A DNA stretch of 64,000 nucleotides from Euonymus europaeus (Eukaryota; Streptophyta; Magnoliopsida; Celastrales; Celastraceae): assembly GCA_963580455.1 (NCBI GenBank), contig OY756965.1, positions 23,906,902 to 23,970,901 on the forward strand, read 5' to 3'. Positions 51,341-63,948 of this stretch are shown here, piece after piece. Both the position numbers and the translations under genes were made by a program. The first letter of the stretch is position 1; each line of letters begins with the position of its first letter. The notes beneath the pieces are model-generated. The model was not told the DNA's origin, ran no database searches, and saw only the letters and a program-made list of their open reading frames with translations.

Positions 51341-51640
51341 GAAGCACGTGCAATGAGACACTTAGAAATGACGCTGAAATTTTTAAAGTGTGTAAAGAGG
51401 GTAATTTTTAAAAAATATATTTAAAAATGTGTAAAATGATAGAAAAAAATGAAATATGATAGAAACGTATTAAAAAAATGGTGTTGATGCTTGATATCTG
51501 GAGTGTTTGTGAATGAAAATTGAAAAAAATTGTATTGAAATATGTATTTTGTTGACATAATTATATTGAGAATCATGTTTTGCTGTAATAGAAGTGGGAC
51601 TGCGTTAAAAAATTTGGAAAGCCCAGCATTGGAGATGCTC
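51341..51640. mobile_element. MITE, GAG-terminus family, copy 3 (300 bp), TTA target site
   Basis: Ends GAAGCACGTGCAATG and, on the other strand, GAGCATCTCCAATGC are inverted repeats. TTA flanks both (51338-51340 and 51641-51643). The body has the TGTATTTTGTTGACATAA-type units shared with copies 1 and 2. It sits about 190 bp upstream of the mtSSB start codon, so it could affect that promoter. Confidence 0.82.
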
Positions 51641-52075
51641 TTATAAGACAAAGAGACGCGGTTGAGATTCACTCTAGAGCAAATAAATCGTTGTTCGTTC
51701 CCAATCACCACGCCCGATCAGAGAAATACAGAGTGCCTTGACGCAAAATTGAAGTCGATGTTGTTCGATTGTAAATCAAGCTATGGTAAAGATGGGCCGA
51801 CAAACGGGTGTGTTACCTTTGTGCGGGCATGATGAGAAGGTGGGAAAGTATGCCTGACAGAGGATTGGGTAAAAGCATATGTGATGGTGGTAAGGGAAGT
51901 AACTGCTGTTGATCATAAGGTCGATAAACACTTGAGAATGAAACTAAGTTTTGCGAGTGGACTAGAAAGTAGAGGACAGAATATAGCACGATTTGCACGG
52001 GTTATATAAATTTAGTAATAGATAACACATTAAATTTAGTTATGTATTTTTTTTAATCTACAACACCATACAATA

Positions 52076-52245
52076 AATTTATCATTTGAACATTTAATAC
52101 AAGAAAATACTTAAGTCGGATGGTCAAATCACGTACATTAAAATTTTATACCTAAATAACAATTTATCATTTGAACATATAATACAAAACTCAACTCGGA
52201 TCATTAGACCACACGTATTGGAGTTTCAAACCTAAATGGGAATTT
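52076..52245. repeat. Degenerate 85-bp tandem repeat
   Basis: AATTTATCATTTGAACAT occurs at 52076 and 52161, followed in each by AATACAA, a CGGAT(G/C)- segment and a TTTTATACC/TTTCAAACC end. The similarity is moderate (about 70% by eye). Confidence 0.55.
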
Positions 52246-53067
52246 GCCCCGCACAACGCATAGTCACAGAAAATCCTGTAATATCACAAACACTATTATT
52301 AAGCCTTGGATCCAGGAGGCGATCCATAAAAAATGGACTAAAAGTCATTGTAATTGATTATTGAAATAAAATTTGGATTAAGTTCTTATGCTTTTCTTTT
52401 GATGATTGGAGCTCCAATTACTAATTACAGTTCAATGTAAATTTTGGTCCTAGAAATATTTTTCATATTCCAACTCTTTAATGCATGTAATAACATAAAT
52501 CTTAGAATTAAAAATAGACAAAATTAACAAGCTATTTTTCTAAATAAAGTAAATTTAGTAAACGAAAACAGCATATTACCTGTGTAAAATATATAGTCAT
52601 CCAATTTCCAAGTCGATCCCTTCAAACATCTGAAGAAATGCAATTGTAATGCGAGTCTTTTTATGGCGGTTGCCTGGTTGGGTTTCAACGGAACTCCCAG
52701 TCACAGATTGAGTGAAGTAGAAATCCAATCCTCTTAAATATATCTAAGAAGAAATATATAATACTACAAGTGAAAAAGAATATTTTTACACAATTCAGAC
52801 AAGGAAGAACCAAGTGTTTATATATATGTATATAGTGCAATCACAGGATCGCAGTGAAGAGTAGTAGTTGAACCATGCAGGTCACATATCCTGTCTGTCT
52901 GGCACTGAAATACATAAAGTTCCCATGGTTTCAATTGGATTCATGCTAAAGATAATTCGACATCAAAACGTATGGGAATGGAGAGAAGTCCAATTTCAGA
53001 CATTGGTGGAAAATCGTAGGGACTTGTCAGCACCACACTCGAGTCGATCAATGGAATTGACTGAACT

Positions 53068-56000
53068 TCAGCCTGTTCCATGGGTTGGCTTTGTTCTTTT
53101 CGCAGATGGAGAAGCGAAAAGCCTTCTAACAGAAGTAATGGGATCATTGAACTGTCACAAAACATAAAGCATATAGAAAAGCAGCTTCAGATGATAATAT
53201 GATGAAAACTGTTTTTGCAGCTTTGAATTGGAATAGGTGGTCCATCCGTCTCAAATCCACTATGTTGCCATCCATATCATAGAATGACCATTGTTGAAGT
53301 TAGAGTTAGAGCACTAAAGCTCCAACAAAACAGTAAAAGTAGGGTAGCATACCTGAATTAAGGAGTGAGATGGAGGAGTAGTTGGTGAAGAATGAGAATT
53401 GTCTCCCTGACGCTGTACAGCATATAGCGTTTGTTGCCATCCAGGAGCTGCATTGCCAGTAGATGCAATCCAGGGGCAAAAATGTCTGTGCTGCTTGATT
53501 GGATCAAACTGCTTTGACTGATCTGATGGGAGTTGCGTTGGATTCTTTCCTGGAGATAGGGGCAATGGGGTACGCTAATGAAAATCTATACAAGGACACC
53601 ATTGCAATAACTCATCAAGAAATCAACAAAGAAGAGCACATCAGAGTTGGCTGCAAATTCCATAAAATTCAGAATGGTGCAACTCAACCAAAATAGACGA
53701 TACAATAATAAATTGATGTTCCATAGTTACAAATAACGTGCAATCAAATATATGAATTTTTTATTCTTTTGGGATGTCCTTAATGGATGTAATTCATCTT
53801 GCTAGTATTCAACTTATGAAGGATCAAGATGATCGAACTAAACATTTTTTTTCCTGCATTCTGTTTTGATAATATAATCTCAGACAAAATTATATCTTTC
53901 TTGGGTCCAAAATGTATGGTCCCTTGAAATATCTTGAACCACAACCTTACCCCAAACATGTTAGCTAATATTCTTATATTGGAGAAGTAATCATAAAGAC
54001 AAATCCAACCGATCATACAGATTTTTTGGTTTTAGTTTTCTAAGGTTGGACATATAACATTTGCATGAACTAGCAGGCCCTGAGGTCTTATCCCATAAAG
54101 TAAGCAATGGGTCCCAGCAGATGGATTTAAGGCGTCAATAGAGAGACTATAATTAAACAATTATATGCTTTTCGTTCCATTATCTGTTCTATTGAGGCCT
54201 GTAGCTGCACAAACATTTTTGAGAAACAAAGAATAAGGTGTTTAGTTCAAATAGTTTATCTGTCAGATGACAGACATAAATTTTACTTCTAGAGGAAGAT
54301 CCCTCGTTGACATGGACAAACAGGGTTTCAACATACTTAAAGAACTCAAACGTACGCAACTCCGTGCACAAGGCTCCAGCAGGGTGCGGGATTGGGGATA
54401 ATTGCATCCCCACTGGTCACATGCTCGCCTGTGACTTAAAAGTATTCATAGAGAAAAGAAATAGTGCATGTACCTGATGTACAGGAAAAAAGAGAAAGCA
54501 GACACATTGAATTTAAGGAAGTGAAAGATGCAGCAACCACATCACATTTGTCACCATACAGGCATACATCAGTAGCACTAGAAGTAGGAAAATGATATAT
54601 TCCACCAGAGAACACACATATAAGAACTTACGACTTACGAGAAACAAGCTGAAAATGCTTCCACGAAGAAAAAAACAAAGAAAGCATTCACAGAAAAATT
54701 GTGTGTATGAATCATATAGAACTATAGAAGACATAAGGCATAGCTGAAGCAATGCATAACTGAAAAGATAGAAACTTGGGGCCAAAATTTTACCTTCACT
54801 TGATACACTGGTAGGTCCAATATCAACATTTCCATTGACTTTCAAGCAAGATGTGGTATTTGAAGACTCTACATGGCTAACTGAAGAAACATCTTTACTG
54901 CATAATACATCTGTTACTGAAACCTGTCATAAGAGTGCAATTGCCAGTTTTTAAACATAAATAATGAGTCAATGTCATTGCTTTTACACTTCCTAATTGC
55001 CATGTTGGATATATATGTGTAACAAAATTTCCAACCTGCAAAATGCCAGAATTATCAACTGCTGAATCGACCAATCGAACATTTTCTGCATTTTCAGGCA
55101 ACCTATCACTTTGATCAAATTCTCGTACCATATCCTCTGTGCTCTCTGTCTGTTTTTCCATTATACTATCATGTGTAACAGTTTCAAGCAAGCTTCCATG
55201 CCCATTCACATTCTTTCCTTCCAACAACATGTGATCATTATTTTCCTCATTAATAATAGCACTATTCTCACGATTGCTGTAGTTCAAGCGAAGGGATCCA
55301 TCAGTAAGTGTACAACCACTACACTGTCCCTCATCACCTCCTTGGCCATTTTGATCACCTTCTCCACTAAAACTGCATTCTGCGCAGTCTTTTTCCATCT
55401 GAATAGAATTATCATTCTTGGGTCCAGATTGGATGCTGTCTTTGCTCTTATTCAAACGGTCCATAAAACTAGAATCATAGGAAAACCTGGCCCTAAGATT
55501 CCGCCCAATAACAGGAAAGGAAATTGTTGCTTTGAAGCTCTGTTTTGTGGGTGGAGGACCTCCAGCAATAGTCAAATTGAAATGTGAAAGTCTCTCCATT
55601 GATGATGATGCACCATTTGTGGTATTTACGATAGCAACGCTCTTGTCAACATGATTCTCACTGCCCAAATCATGAATTTCACTATTGTTCGCTCCATTGA
55701 CTTCTGTTAAACCAACTAATCTGAATGATTCAAGAGGACATGGAACTGTCGAAAAGATCCACAATCCCACACTGGCTCCACAAAGCCTGCAGTCTAAAAC
55801 AACAGACTTTGGATCAGTCTGCTGTCCACAAAGAGAACTGGAGTCTTCATTTGCCTCCATAGTTTCATCTGTACCAGCAGCATGGCTACTTGTGCTTACA
55901 TTCTGTCCATCATCAACTCCATGAGACAATCTGAGGATATCTGCTTCTTTTAGAGAGTTTTTTGGTCTCTCCTTGCAGTCAACCATGTAGGGTAAAGGGC

Positions 56001-59000
56001 GTGGTTCCCAGCCGCATATAACTATGAGCTTTAGTGCCTGCAACAGTTAACACAATTTGTTATTTGCCATGAAGAATGCTGAAGGTACCGGTGAAACAAC
56101 AGTGAGACTACCATGGACATATTCAAATAATGAAGAAAAATGGTTCAACAATAGAACTCTATTGGTACACATACCATCATTGAGCATCATGCAACAACAA
56201 AAAAGGCCGGAAGAAAAAGGCAAGGTAAGTTACATAAGACCAAAAAAGAAAAATTAGAAGCTTTCACATCTTTAACTTGTGGATCATATACAAACATGAT
56301 AGTTCCAAATGAACTAACATTTTAGAATTGGTCAGCTAACATCAGTCAAATGGGATTTGAGCGTAAATGAGAGATGGGATCAACTAGTTTGCTTCAGAGA
56401 ATTAAACCATTGGGAAGAAATAAAAAAATGCTTTAAACGGAAAAAATGACCATCTCTGCAGATGCGACACGATAATATGAAAATGGAGTTTGGAAAAAGT
56501 GAAGCTCTTCTACAATAGTATCTCACATAGATTTCATAAGGGAGATAAAAAAAACACAGAAACTAAGTGTACTAAGCAACGGCTTATATGGAGGATAAGA
56601 TTTCATTTACAAAGTGCCATTCTATCAACTTGAATTTGTATGCTCTACAAGTACACAAGATGAAACCTGAAAATACAACTTCGCAGCATCAGTTTCACTT
56701 TCGTCGTCAAGGGATTCCATTCGACAGACATTCAAAGATGAGTTCTCATTCTTGATGATTGAATATTGTCTAAGGAATTCTTCCAGCTGAGGGCTTCTCA
56801 TGTAATCAACTGCTGAAGAGGAAACAAATGGAAGAGCAGAAAGCTGTAGGAGGGCAGACAAACGTCCTTTAAATTCATCAACTAAAACCAGAGGTGTTGT
56901 GGGGGGAAATTGTGCCAATGATTCATCACAAGCATTGTCAATCCATGGACAGAGTAATTTGTGTCCATTATCCAGCTTCAAGCTAAATACTAAGGCAGCC
57001 TTCTCAACTGAAACACAGTAAATAGATCCAATCCAGATAAAATTAGCACCATTAGCTCCATTATTCACAACATTGGCCTAATAATTGCATAGTAAATCAA
57101 AAGAGAACAAGAGAAGTATCAAATACCTTGCTGCTGCATCCAAGATGAAGGTGTAGAAAAAAGAAGACGGGCTCCACATGCTTCACAGGCTATGATATCC
57201 ATATCCACATTGATCCAACCTCTCCTAGCACAATTTACGGCACTCACGACCTAAAATAATGAAACAAGTTATCATTGAAAGTTTGACAAAAATTTCACAA
57301 CTTTTCAAAGAGAATACACTTATAAGTAAAAGACACGAAACATAAATAATCTAAAGATATTATGGAAAATAGAGATGATGATGAGATTCCGAACAAGTGA
57401 TAAAGGCAAGTCAATAATTTGCAGCAAAAGAAAGGTCTGCCATGTGAGATACTGATATTGGCCATGAATCTTTGTAACTGTTAATTCAAATATTCTAGCA
57501 ATGAAAAGCCCCCTAAAAGCTAGTTGCTCATTTATGATTCGGTAATAAACATTAGAGGAACTATTCAACCATCTCTTCTTACATATACCAAACAAAAACA
57601 ACTGTTTTCTTCAAAGCAGATGAATGTATAGATCCATCCTCATCAAAATGGCTGTGGCTAATATTAATGATTTTCTCACAAAGGCTTCAATTGAATTGAT
57701 TTCAAGAAAACAAAACCTGTACCCAGTTTGGTAACAGCACTATTATCTGTAAAGGCCAACGTATTCCAAATGATAGCTGACCTAGGTTCCATGCAAAAAG
57801 CCTTAACATTTCTCACAAACTTATTTTACGCTTTTCTTGAGCAAAATTGAAACATTGCAGAAGGGCATCAACTTGAATGCTCTATAACATGTTAGAACTG
57901 GAAGCAAAATCATAAGTGTATAATATGAAACACATGGTAATACACATTACACAATATGAAAAATGATAAGTCAATCTTGTACGCTAAAATAACAATAACA
58001 CAGTTGGCTAAAATTCTAAATATTAACCCAGGCGAACCTTTGGCTTTGCAAACCACGTCATAGACTTAAATGTGGCCAATCTCCTCATAAGGTCTCCTCG
58101 GTCCCATGGTCTGCATAGTGGAGCTTCTGACTGTCTGGTGGGAGCAGAATGCTGTGATCTCTTCTTTGGATCCACTGAAGCCAATGTAGTCGATGTATTT
58201 GGACGCTTTTTGCTCCTTGAAACTTGTGCTCCAGATACACTATCATTCAGATGTTATTATAATCGAACTGAAAACTCTGCAGCTGAATTAAACAAATAAT
58301 AATGCAATATTTTTTCAATATTGCATTAGATGGTAACAATGGTGGCCACCCCTTTAAAAACGAAACAAATATCAAAGATGCAATTGCCAAAAGCCAAAGA
58401 CTATGGGCTCTAAGCCAATCGTCAAGTAAACCTCCATATTGAATTTCCACATATTCAACAGTTCTTATATTTTTCTCCAACCAAACAATTACAGCGAATT
58501 GAACAATATCAATTGCAATTCTTTTTTCCTTAATGACATGGTTACAGGACTAAACTTTCAGCTCTAATTAAAAGAAACAGTGTCCTAGATAATCCGATGA
58601 GCTTAAGAGCACCTTCTCAATCCCTAAAAATTAAAAGCTAATAGAACCTATCAATTAGCTACTAAATTCAATTATGGAAGAAAACTTGAAAAACAAATCA
58701 ATTAGTATGGCGATTTCAGTTTATCTTATAAATTAAAGAAATTGTGTAATCAACAAATCCATAAGCTATTCAATCAATTCCGTCCCGAGAACAGTGCACA
58801 TTATCGAGAAAATTTAAATTAGTTCAAAAAAATTGAGGTGGAGAGTTCAGATAAAATCAACCAAACGCGAAAAATTAAACATCGGAAAATCCATTATCAT
58901 TGAAGAAAGAAAATTCTTTGAATCCGAACAGATACGAAGGGAGGATACAAAGAGAAAAGGAAAAGAAAACCTGGAGGAGGGGGAGGTCAGGGTGGTTTTA

Positions 59001-59059
59001 GGGGCGTGAAATAGCTTGTCCATGATCGAGTGGAATCGCTTTTCAGAATCTTCCGCCAT
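53068..59059 (-). CDS. C3HC zinc-finger protein, NIPA/ZC3HC1 (plant IAP-like) family
   Basis: Human ZC3HC1 sits at the nuclear basket; the plant relatives are described as IAP-like (ILP1/MEM1). Confident exons: 59059-58971, 58239-58038, 57250-57127, 57007-56667, 56037-55036, 54923-54794, 53574-53353, 53151-53068. The start MAEDSEKRFHSIMDKLF is typical. Two zinc modules of the same type are visible. The first has TFKSMTWFAKP then C119, C122 (CEACG), H154 and C158 (HKLLCPW). The second has C335 and C338 (CRLCG) and, in the penultimate exon, HRHFCPW. Between them is a long Ser/Asp/Glu-rich linker. The last exon ends RRLFASPSAKRTKPTHGTG, a nuclear-type basic tail. A small exon is needed between 54794 and 53574 to restore phase. 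A 59-nt candidate is 54428-54370, with a weak GTGCAC donor, which would give 750 aa. Confidence 0.86.
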
Positions 59060-59929
59060 TTGTCCGTTATTTCAACAGAAACTCTTTCGGCTGTTGCAAA
59101 GGAGACGAAAAGCAGAATATTAGCTGAGGATTTGTTCGAGCAGCTGCGTTCGATGGAAAGCAAAACCGGAGAGGCAGAAAGACTCTCAGACTGATGAACG
59201 TGTGATGTTTCTAAAACAAAATTGTTTTCGCAGGGCACGGGCCGGGCTTTTTCCAGGCCTGGCCTGACCAGAGGTTTTCGGCCTCACTTTTTTCGCAAGC
59301 CCAGCTCTAAATGGCCTTGTTTACCTGTCTCAAGGTTACCAAAAATTGATGACGATCGCTATCTGACACCTTTCTTTTTTTCAATTTCATCTCATTAAAT
59401 GATAAAAAAGTTCCTCTATGAACACCTCTGTTGTGGCTATCACTTTTAACTTTGGAGAGGTCTGAAGCTTCCTTTAATGATGTGGAAAATTTGCATTCGT
59501 GATGTACAGAATCTAAATGGAAATTCCTTTTTCGTTTTTGTTTATTTTTGGAAGTCTGAGGTTTTTTTTCTTTTCTGTAATGAGTTTTATATAAGTTTGT
59601 TTACTAGAAACATTGAAGAGGGAGAAAAACAAATTAAAAGTGTGTTTGGAACCTATAACTCAAAATAATTTTTGTTCTTAAACTTGAAATCATTACAAAA
59701 AATTCAATTGGCTCTCAAATTTTCAAAATTATTTTCCAAAATTAGAAAATTATTTCCTGTTTTTAAAAACTAAAAATTGATAATAGGTATGGGATGTTTT
59801 GGAAAATTGTTCTCAAAATTGTTCCCACTTTTTGGAGAAAGGCGGAGAACAATTTTCATTAATGGCAAACCTGTAAATAAGCCAAACTTTTATTTGATCT
59901 AAAAAAAACCTAACTCAAGTCCGATCGAT

Positions 59930-59989
59930 GCCTCCTCCAGTCGATCGATCTTGCCTTTTCTCTGCAGATCCTTCTTCCATCAAAGGTAA
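59930..59989 (+). other. Orphan exon-like segment
   Basis: ATGCCTCCTCCAGTCGATCG begins a 19-codon open frame (MPPPVDRSCLFSADPSSIK) that ends exactly at a strong donor AAAG|GTAAGC. It follows a CT-poor, AT-rich upstream and is GC-richer than its surroundings. No second exon could be found, so it may be a non-coding leader exon, a gene relic or chance. Confidence 0.25.
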
Positions 59990-60351
59990 GCAGATGAATT
60001 TTCTGCTCAAAGTGATTTGTCAATGTATGTTTCCTACCCAGCTCATTATGAGACTTCTATGAGTTAAATCTTATCGAACATTTATCTGAGCATGTCATGT
60101 GTACTTGGTGTGATTTATTTATTTTGGATTCACGTATGTATTTTTGTGGATTGATCTGCTGGGTACGTTTTAATTTATGTCTATGTTCTCATTTCTCTCC
60201 ATTTGCTTGAGTTAGCATCTTAGCTCTCTGTCTTGAGATTAGTTTTCTGTGTTACTTTTTGCATATAATTTTTCTTTTGTTTTCTTCGTATGGTTTTTAA
60301 TTAACTTTGAATTGTCAAATTTTTGCTTGTTGAATATTTCTCTGATAAAAG

Positions 60352-60500
60352 GTTTCACCATTCATCATAAAGGAAGGGTTATCATTATCACCATTAAAGC
60401 TTTTGTCCCAAATTTGGGGCCAGCCGCAATAATTTTTGGCCTATCCTATCTAATCTACACTCGTCTAATCATAGTTGCATTGCTAGGCATGCAATTACAC
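60352..60500 (+). mobile_element. SINE 3' fragment (Au-like)
   Basis: TTTGTCCCAAATTTGGGGCC (about 60400-60420), preceded by a CATCATAAAGG...ATTATCACCATTAAAGC stretch, matches the conserved 3' region of plant Au-type SINEs (GTCCCAAATTTGGGGTCGGCTA). The tRNA-like half is missing or unrecognisable. Confidence 0.5.
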
Positions 60501-61713
60501 GTGCTTTTTGTGATGCAAATTACATATATATTTTTTGCTGCCACTCAAATAAGAAATCCTTGTAAGTTTTTGTGTTTTTCCCTCAATAACAACGACAGTA
60601 GCTATAATAAAGGAGAAACAAAATAGTGGTTCATGATGTTCCCTTAAGTTCCCCAGGGTATTATCCTGTTTCTGATTAAATTATATAAAATTTTTCCTAG
60701 AAGTTTTTGCATTATGAATTATTTGTTATTGATTATTTGTAGTGTAAATTAGCTGAGATTTTCATCATTTCCTCTACTTAATGTTATAGTGGAAATAACG
60801 TAAAGCGATTAATAGTTGTTTCTCAACTTTTGAGTCTGTTAAATTCTTCTATGCACCATGATCTTTTCTTCTATACTCGTGTAAAAGCTGGGGAACTAAG
60901 GCACAATCACACCATTGCTCACAAAAGTGTCATATTTTGTGTTTGCTAGTATTTAACTTGTTGAAAAGGCTGAGATATAAGAATGTCACTTTACCTCCAA
61001 AAATAAAAATTTATCGGCACATAAGGTGGCTCAAATTATGATAATTCTCATACTGGTTCTAATACATTAAGGGTGATTTTACTCCTTTGAGTTTGGTTTA
61101 CCATATGTGCAAAAGTGAATTCCCCTATGTTTTTGGTTTGATTGCCTCATGTTTTTGACATCTGTGTTCATTTATTAGTAAAAAGTAACGTATTTTACCA
61201 TCGATCTGTCTCTATAGGCTGCTTGGCAATTACCTAATAATTGACAGTAAGTGCAATTTATGGTGGTCTTAATTAAGAACATAGTCTGTTACTATCTTTG
61301 ATATGTCAATAAACAGTGAGATTTTTTAAGAGCGTGGTGTGTGTAGTTAAAAACAGGGTGTAACTAGTGCTCTTCTAATTGATATGTTTAAATTCATAGA
61401 TCCATTGAGAATTATAACTTGATAGTTTATTGGTGAAATCTCTTTGGGTCAAATCGTATAAATTGAAAGACCATGAATTCAATTTTCAAAAAAATTAATA
61501 TTTTGTAATTCATCCAACCATAAAATACGCACAAAGTGAGCACTATGCTATTTGTATAAATATATGGCAGGGCACGTTCATGTTCGACGGAACATTAATT
61601 GAATTTACTAAATATGTTTGTTGTTTAATATGAAACATATATACAACAAATCATATCAGAATAAAATCTTTATCCAACATGTGTTATTCCGGCTAACTGG
61701 CTCCAACGCATGC

Positions 61714-61980
61714 CGAGCATCTCCGATACACTATCACTTTCAAGCACTTCAAATTCTCTAATTGGATTCAACTTCTATTATACACAATTGAATCTCATTT
61801 ACTTATCCACATCAACAAAACACATTTTTCAATCAATAATGGGATCCAATCTCAGTGATTTTAATCCCAAAACATTCCAGTAATGTATGACAATTATTTA
61901 TTCAAAATAATGATATTATAACAAAAAACTAATTGAAAATTATATATAATAAATTAATAACATATTATTGGGATGCTTTT
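61714..61980. mobile_element. Degraded MITE of the GAGCATCTCC family
   Basis: GAGCATCTCCGATACAC at the left and AAAAGCATCCCAATAAT on the other strand at the right resemble the ends of copies 1-3. A TGTGTTTTGTTGATGTGG unit is present in reverse at about 61806-61830. No target duplication is clear. Confidence 0.5.
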
Positions 61981-62333
61981 GAGATGAAAATCATTGAAAT
62001 CTTTATCATTCTTGTTCTGTCAATCAAGACTCCTATGGCCAATACGACGCGCACAAAGCCCTATCCAATACTGTAAATCCCTAGCTAATAATCCATGGAG
62101 TATACCCACATACGAGAAGAAAAAAACTATGAATATCATCCCATCATCAAATCCTCGTCCGCGTTTATACATTTTCTTTTCTTTTCTATTATCACTGATA
62201 GAACCACCAAAAATGGTAAGAAAACAAAATTCGAGAGTCCAGACGCTCAAGAAGTTGCTGAACTCTTAAAACTTTCAAATTACTGGTACAAAATTAGTGT
62301 AGATTCATGGGGGAACTCCAAGCACTGATACTG

Positions 62334-63948
62334 CTAATACCTTACAAATTGTCTTTTATCGTCTTTACCTCCTTGCCTCCCATAAGGATTGCTATCACTA
62401 AACCCGTTCCGGGTTCCTTCAACTTTGCGCGTTTTCTTCCTAAATTTGGACGCACTACTGTCCAAGTGCAAATTGATCTTAGGAGGGCCAGAAAAGCAAA
62501 ATGAAGCAGCAACTGCCTGAAAAGACCAAAACAACAATCAAAACAAATTAAGAACCAAGTCATATGTTAATAAAAAATTATGGACCCATGATTTCACAAA
62601 TTCATGAAACATTCACATAAAAGAAATTTACCACTTTCTCCAACCATAATTGAAATCAATGAATAATAGTTCATTTGATTACGACTCTTTAACTTACTTT
62701 TTCTTATCTAACTGTCAACTCTTTACCTAATTACTTAATTTCGAAAAAAGGGACTTGCAGCTTAAACTTATGCCACTACGAGCTCAAGGGAAAAACTGAT
62801 CAGAACATAGAATTTGTTCTATGTTCTTAGTAAATAAAAGTCGAATGATATTCTACCAGACTTTCTCATAATGACTCTCTACTAGTTTTGATTAAGTATG
62901 CCGCTCTACATGCCAGAATTCCAAGCCGCTCTTTGTATTCAACTCCAAAATGTTCCCATTGTTATTTGTTAGAAAGGGGATAGTACTTGCTTGCAATTAA
63001 TATTCGTAATAACCATAATGACTATATACATAATATTTTCTGGATTATTCTACCAAAGAGGAACTCAGTAAACCAAACAGAAAAGCACACTGAAAAAAAT
63101 AAAGAAATGATGGAATAATAATTTGGCTTTTACACGGTCAAAGAAAATGTTGGTACCTGTAAATCAAGGCGATGAACATTAAAGATATCTTTCATGGTGT
63201 GAGAATTATATGCTAATATGTACGACCGATACGCATCTTTAGCCGACTTATTCAAATAATAGTTGTTAGCCACCAGCTTCTCCTACATCAATCCAAAGTG
63301 TAGCACAAACTTAAAAAATCAGTAACCATTACTCCAGACGAAACGTCAACCCCAAGCGAATGGAAAAACTTACCAGATGAGACTGCACATTTGCCAACTT
63401 CTTTTGATCAAATTCGTACTCTTTCACAGGAACTTTTGCAGCCTGAGATAGAATTATGTAAATTGACAATCAACTTCAAGGATTAACATTTCCCATGCAA
63501 TGAAATTCTCTAAAAATAATGTGGTACGACATACTACGAATCACATAATTAAAAAAATTTGACTTTTGAGAAAGCCTCACTCCCGTAATTATCTGGTTTT
63601 CATGTCAATATAGAAATTACTTATTGCAATTGAGGAGGAATGTCCACTAAAATAAATAAAATTTCCCAAAATCATCATGTTTCCAGTTTTCTCTGAATTC
63701 AGTACCTTTAGATAACGGAGAAATTGCAACTCTTCTGGAATCAAGAAGAGTAGGGCACTTCCCTTCCCACCTTCTCCACGGGCTGTTCTACCGACTCTAT
63801 GAATATATTCCTGAAAGATGATTGCAGGTGACATAAATCACCACCAACATATAAGAATGGCTGGTGAAATCAGGTTAGAATACATCTAATGAATATTAAA
63901 ACCACTCACCTTGGGTTCATCCGGAGGGTCATACTGCACAATCCAGTC
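62334..63948 (-). CDS. DEAD-box ATP-dependent RNA helicase, Has1/DDX18 type (RH27/RH51), C-terminal part
   Basis: These helicases act in the nucleolus in ribosome biogenesis. Five exons on the minus strand (63948-63910, 63810-63706, 63442-63374, 63282-63157, 62516-62334) encode the last 173 residues, with every junction in phase 0. The N-terminal helicase domain lies beyond the right edge. Motif [11 protein letters not shown] is in the second exon, preceded by [16 protein letters not shown]. The C-terminal extension has the Has1-type [50 protein letters not shown] and a basic tail ending [19 protein letters not shown]. The family match is strong. Whether this is the RH27 or the RH51 orthologue cannot be told from this part. 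Confidence 0.93.

Larger units (their letters stand above)
51152..53067. other. Spacer between mtSSB and the C3HC zinc-finger gene
   Basis: About 1.9 kb holding the mtSSB promoter, a MITE (51341-51640), a loose 85-bp tandem repeat (52076-52245) and the 3' flank of the C3HC gene. I see no other gene. Confidence 0.5.
59060..62333. other. Intergenic region upstream of the C3HC gene, 3.3 kb
   Basis: AT-rich spacer between two genes on the same strand. It holds the C3HC-gene promoter, an orphan exon-like segment (59930-59989), a SINE-like fragment and a degraded MITE. Short open frames near 60249 and 61994 have no family resemblance; the second is an antisense and 3' flank artefact. Confidence 0.5.

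Noticed and set aside
22544..59059. Two nuclear-pore-related genes (NDC1 and the C3HC/ZC3HC1-like gene) as a functional cluster
   Set aside because: They are 25 kb apart with unrelated genes between; plant genes of shared function are rarely grouped, so chance is the simpler reading.
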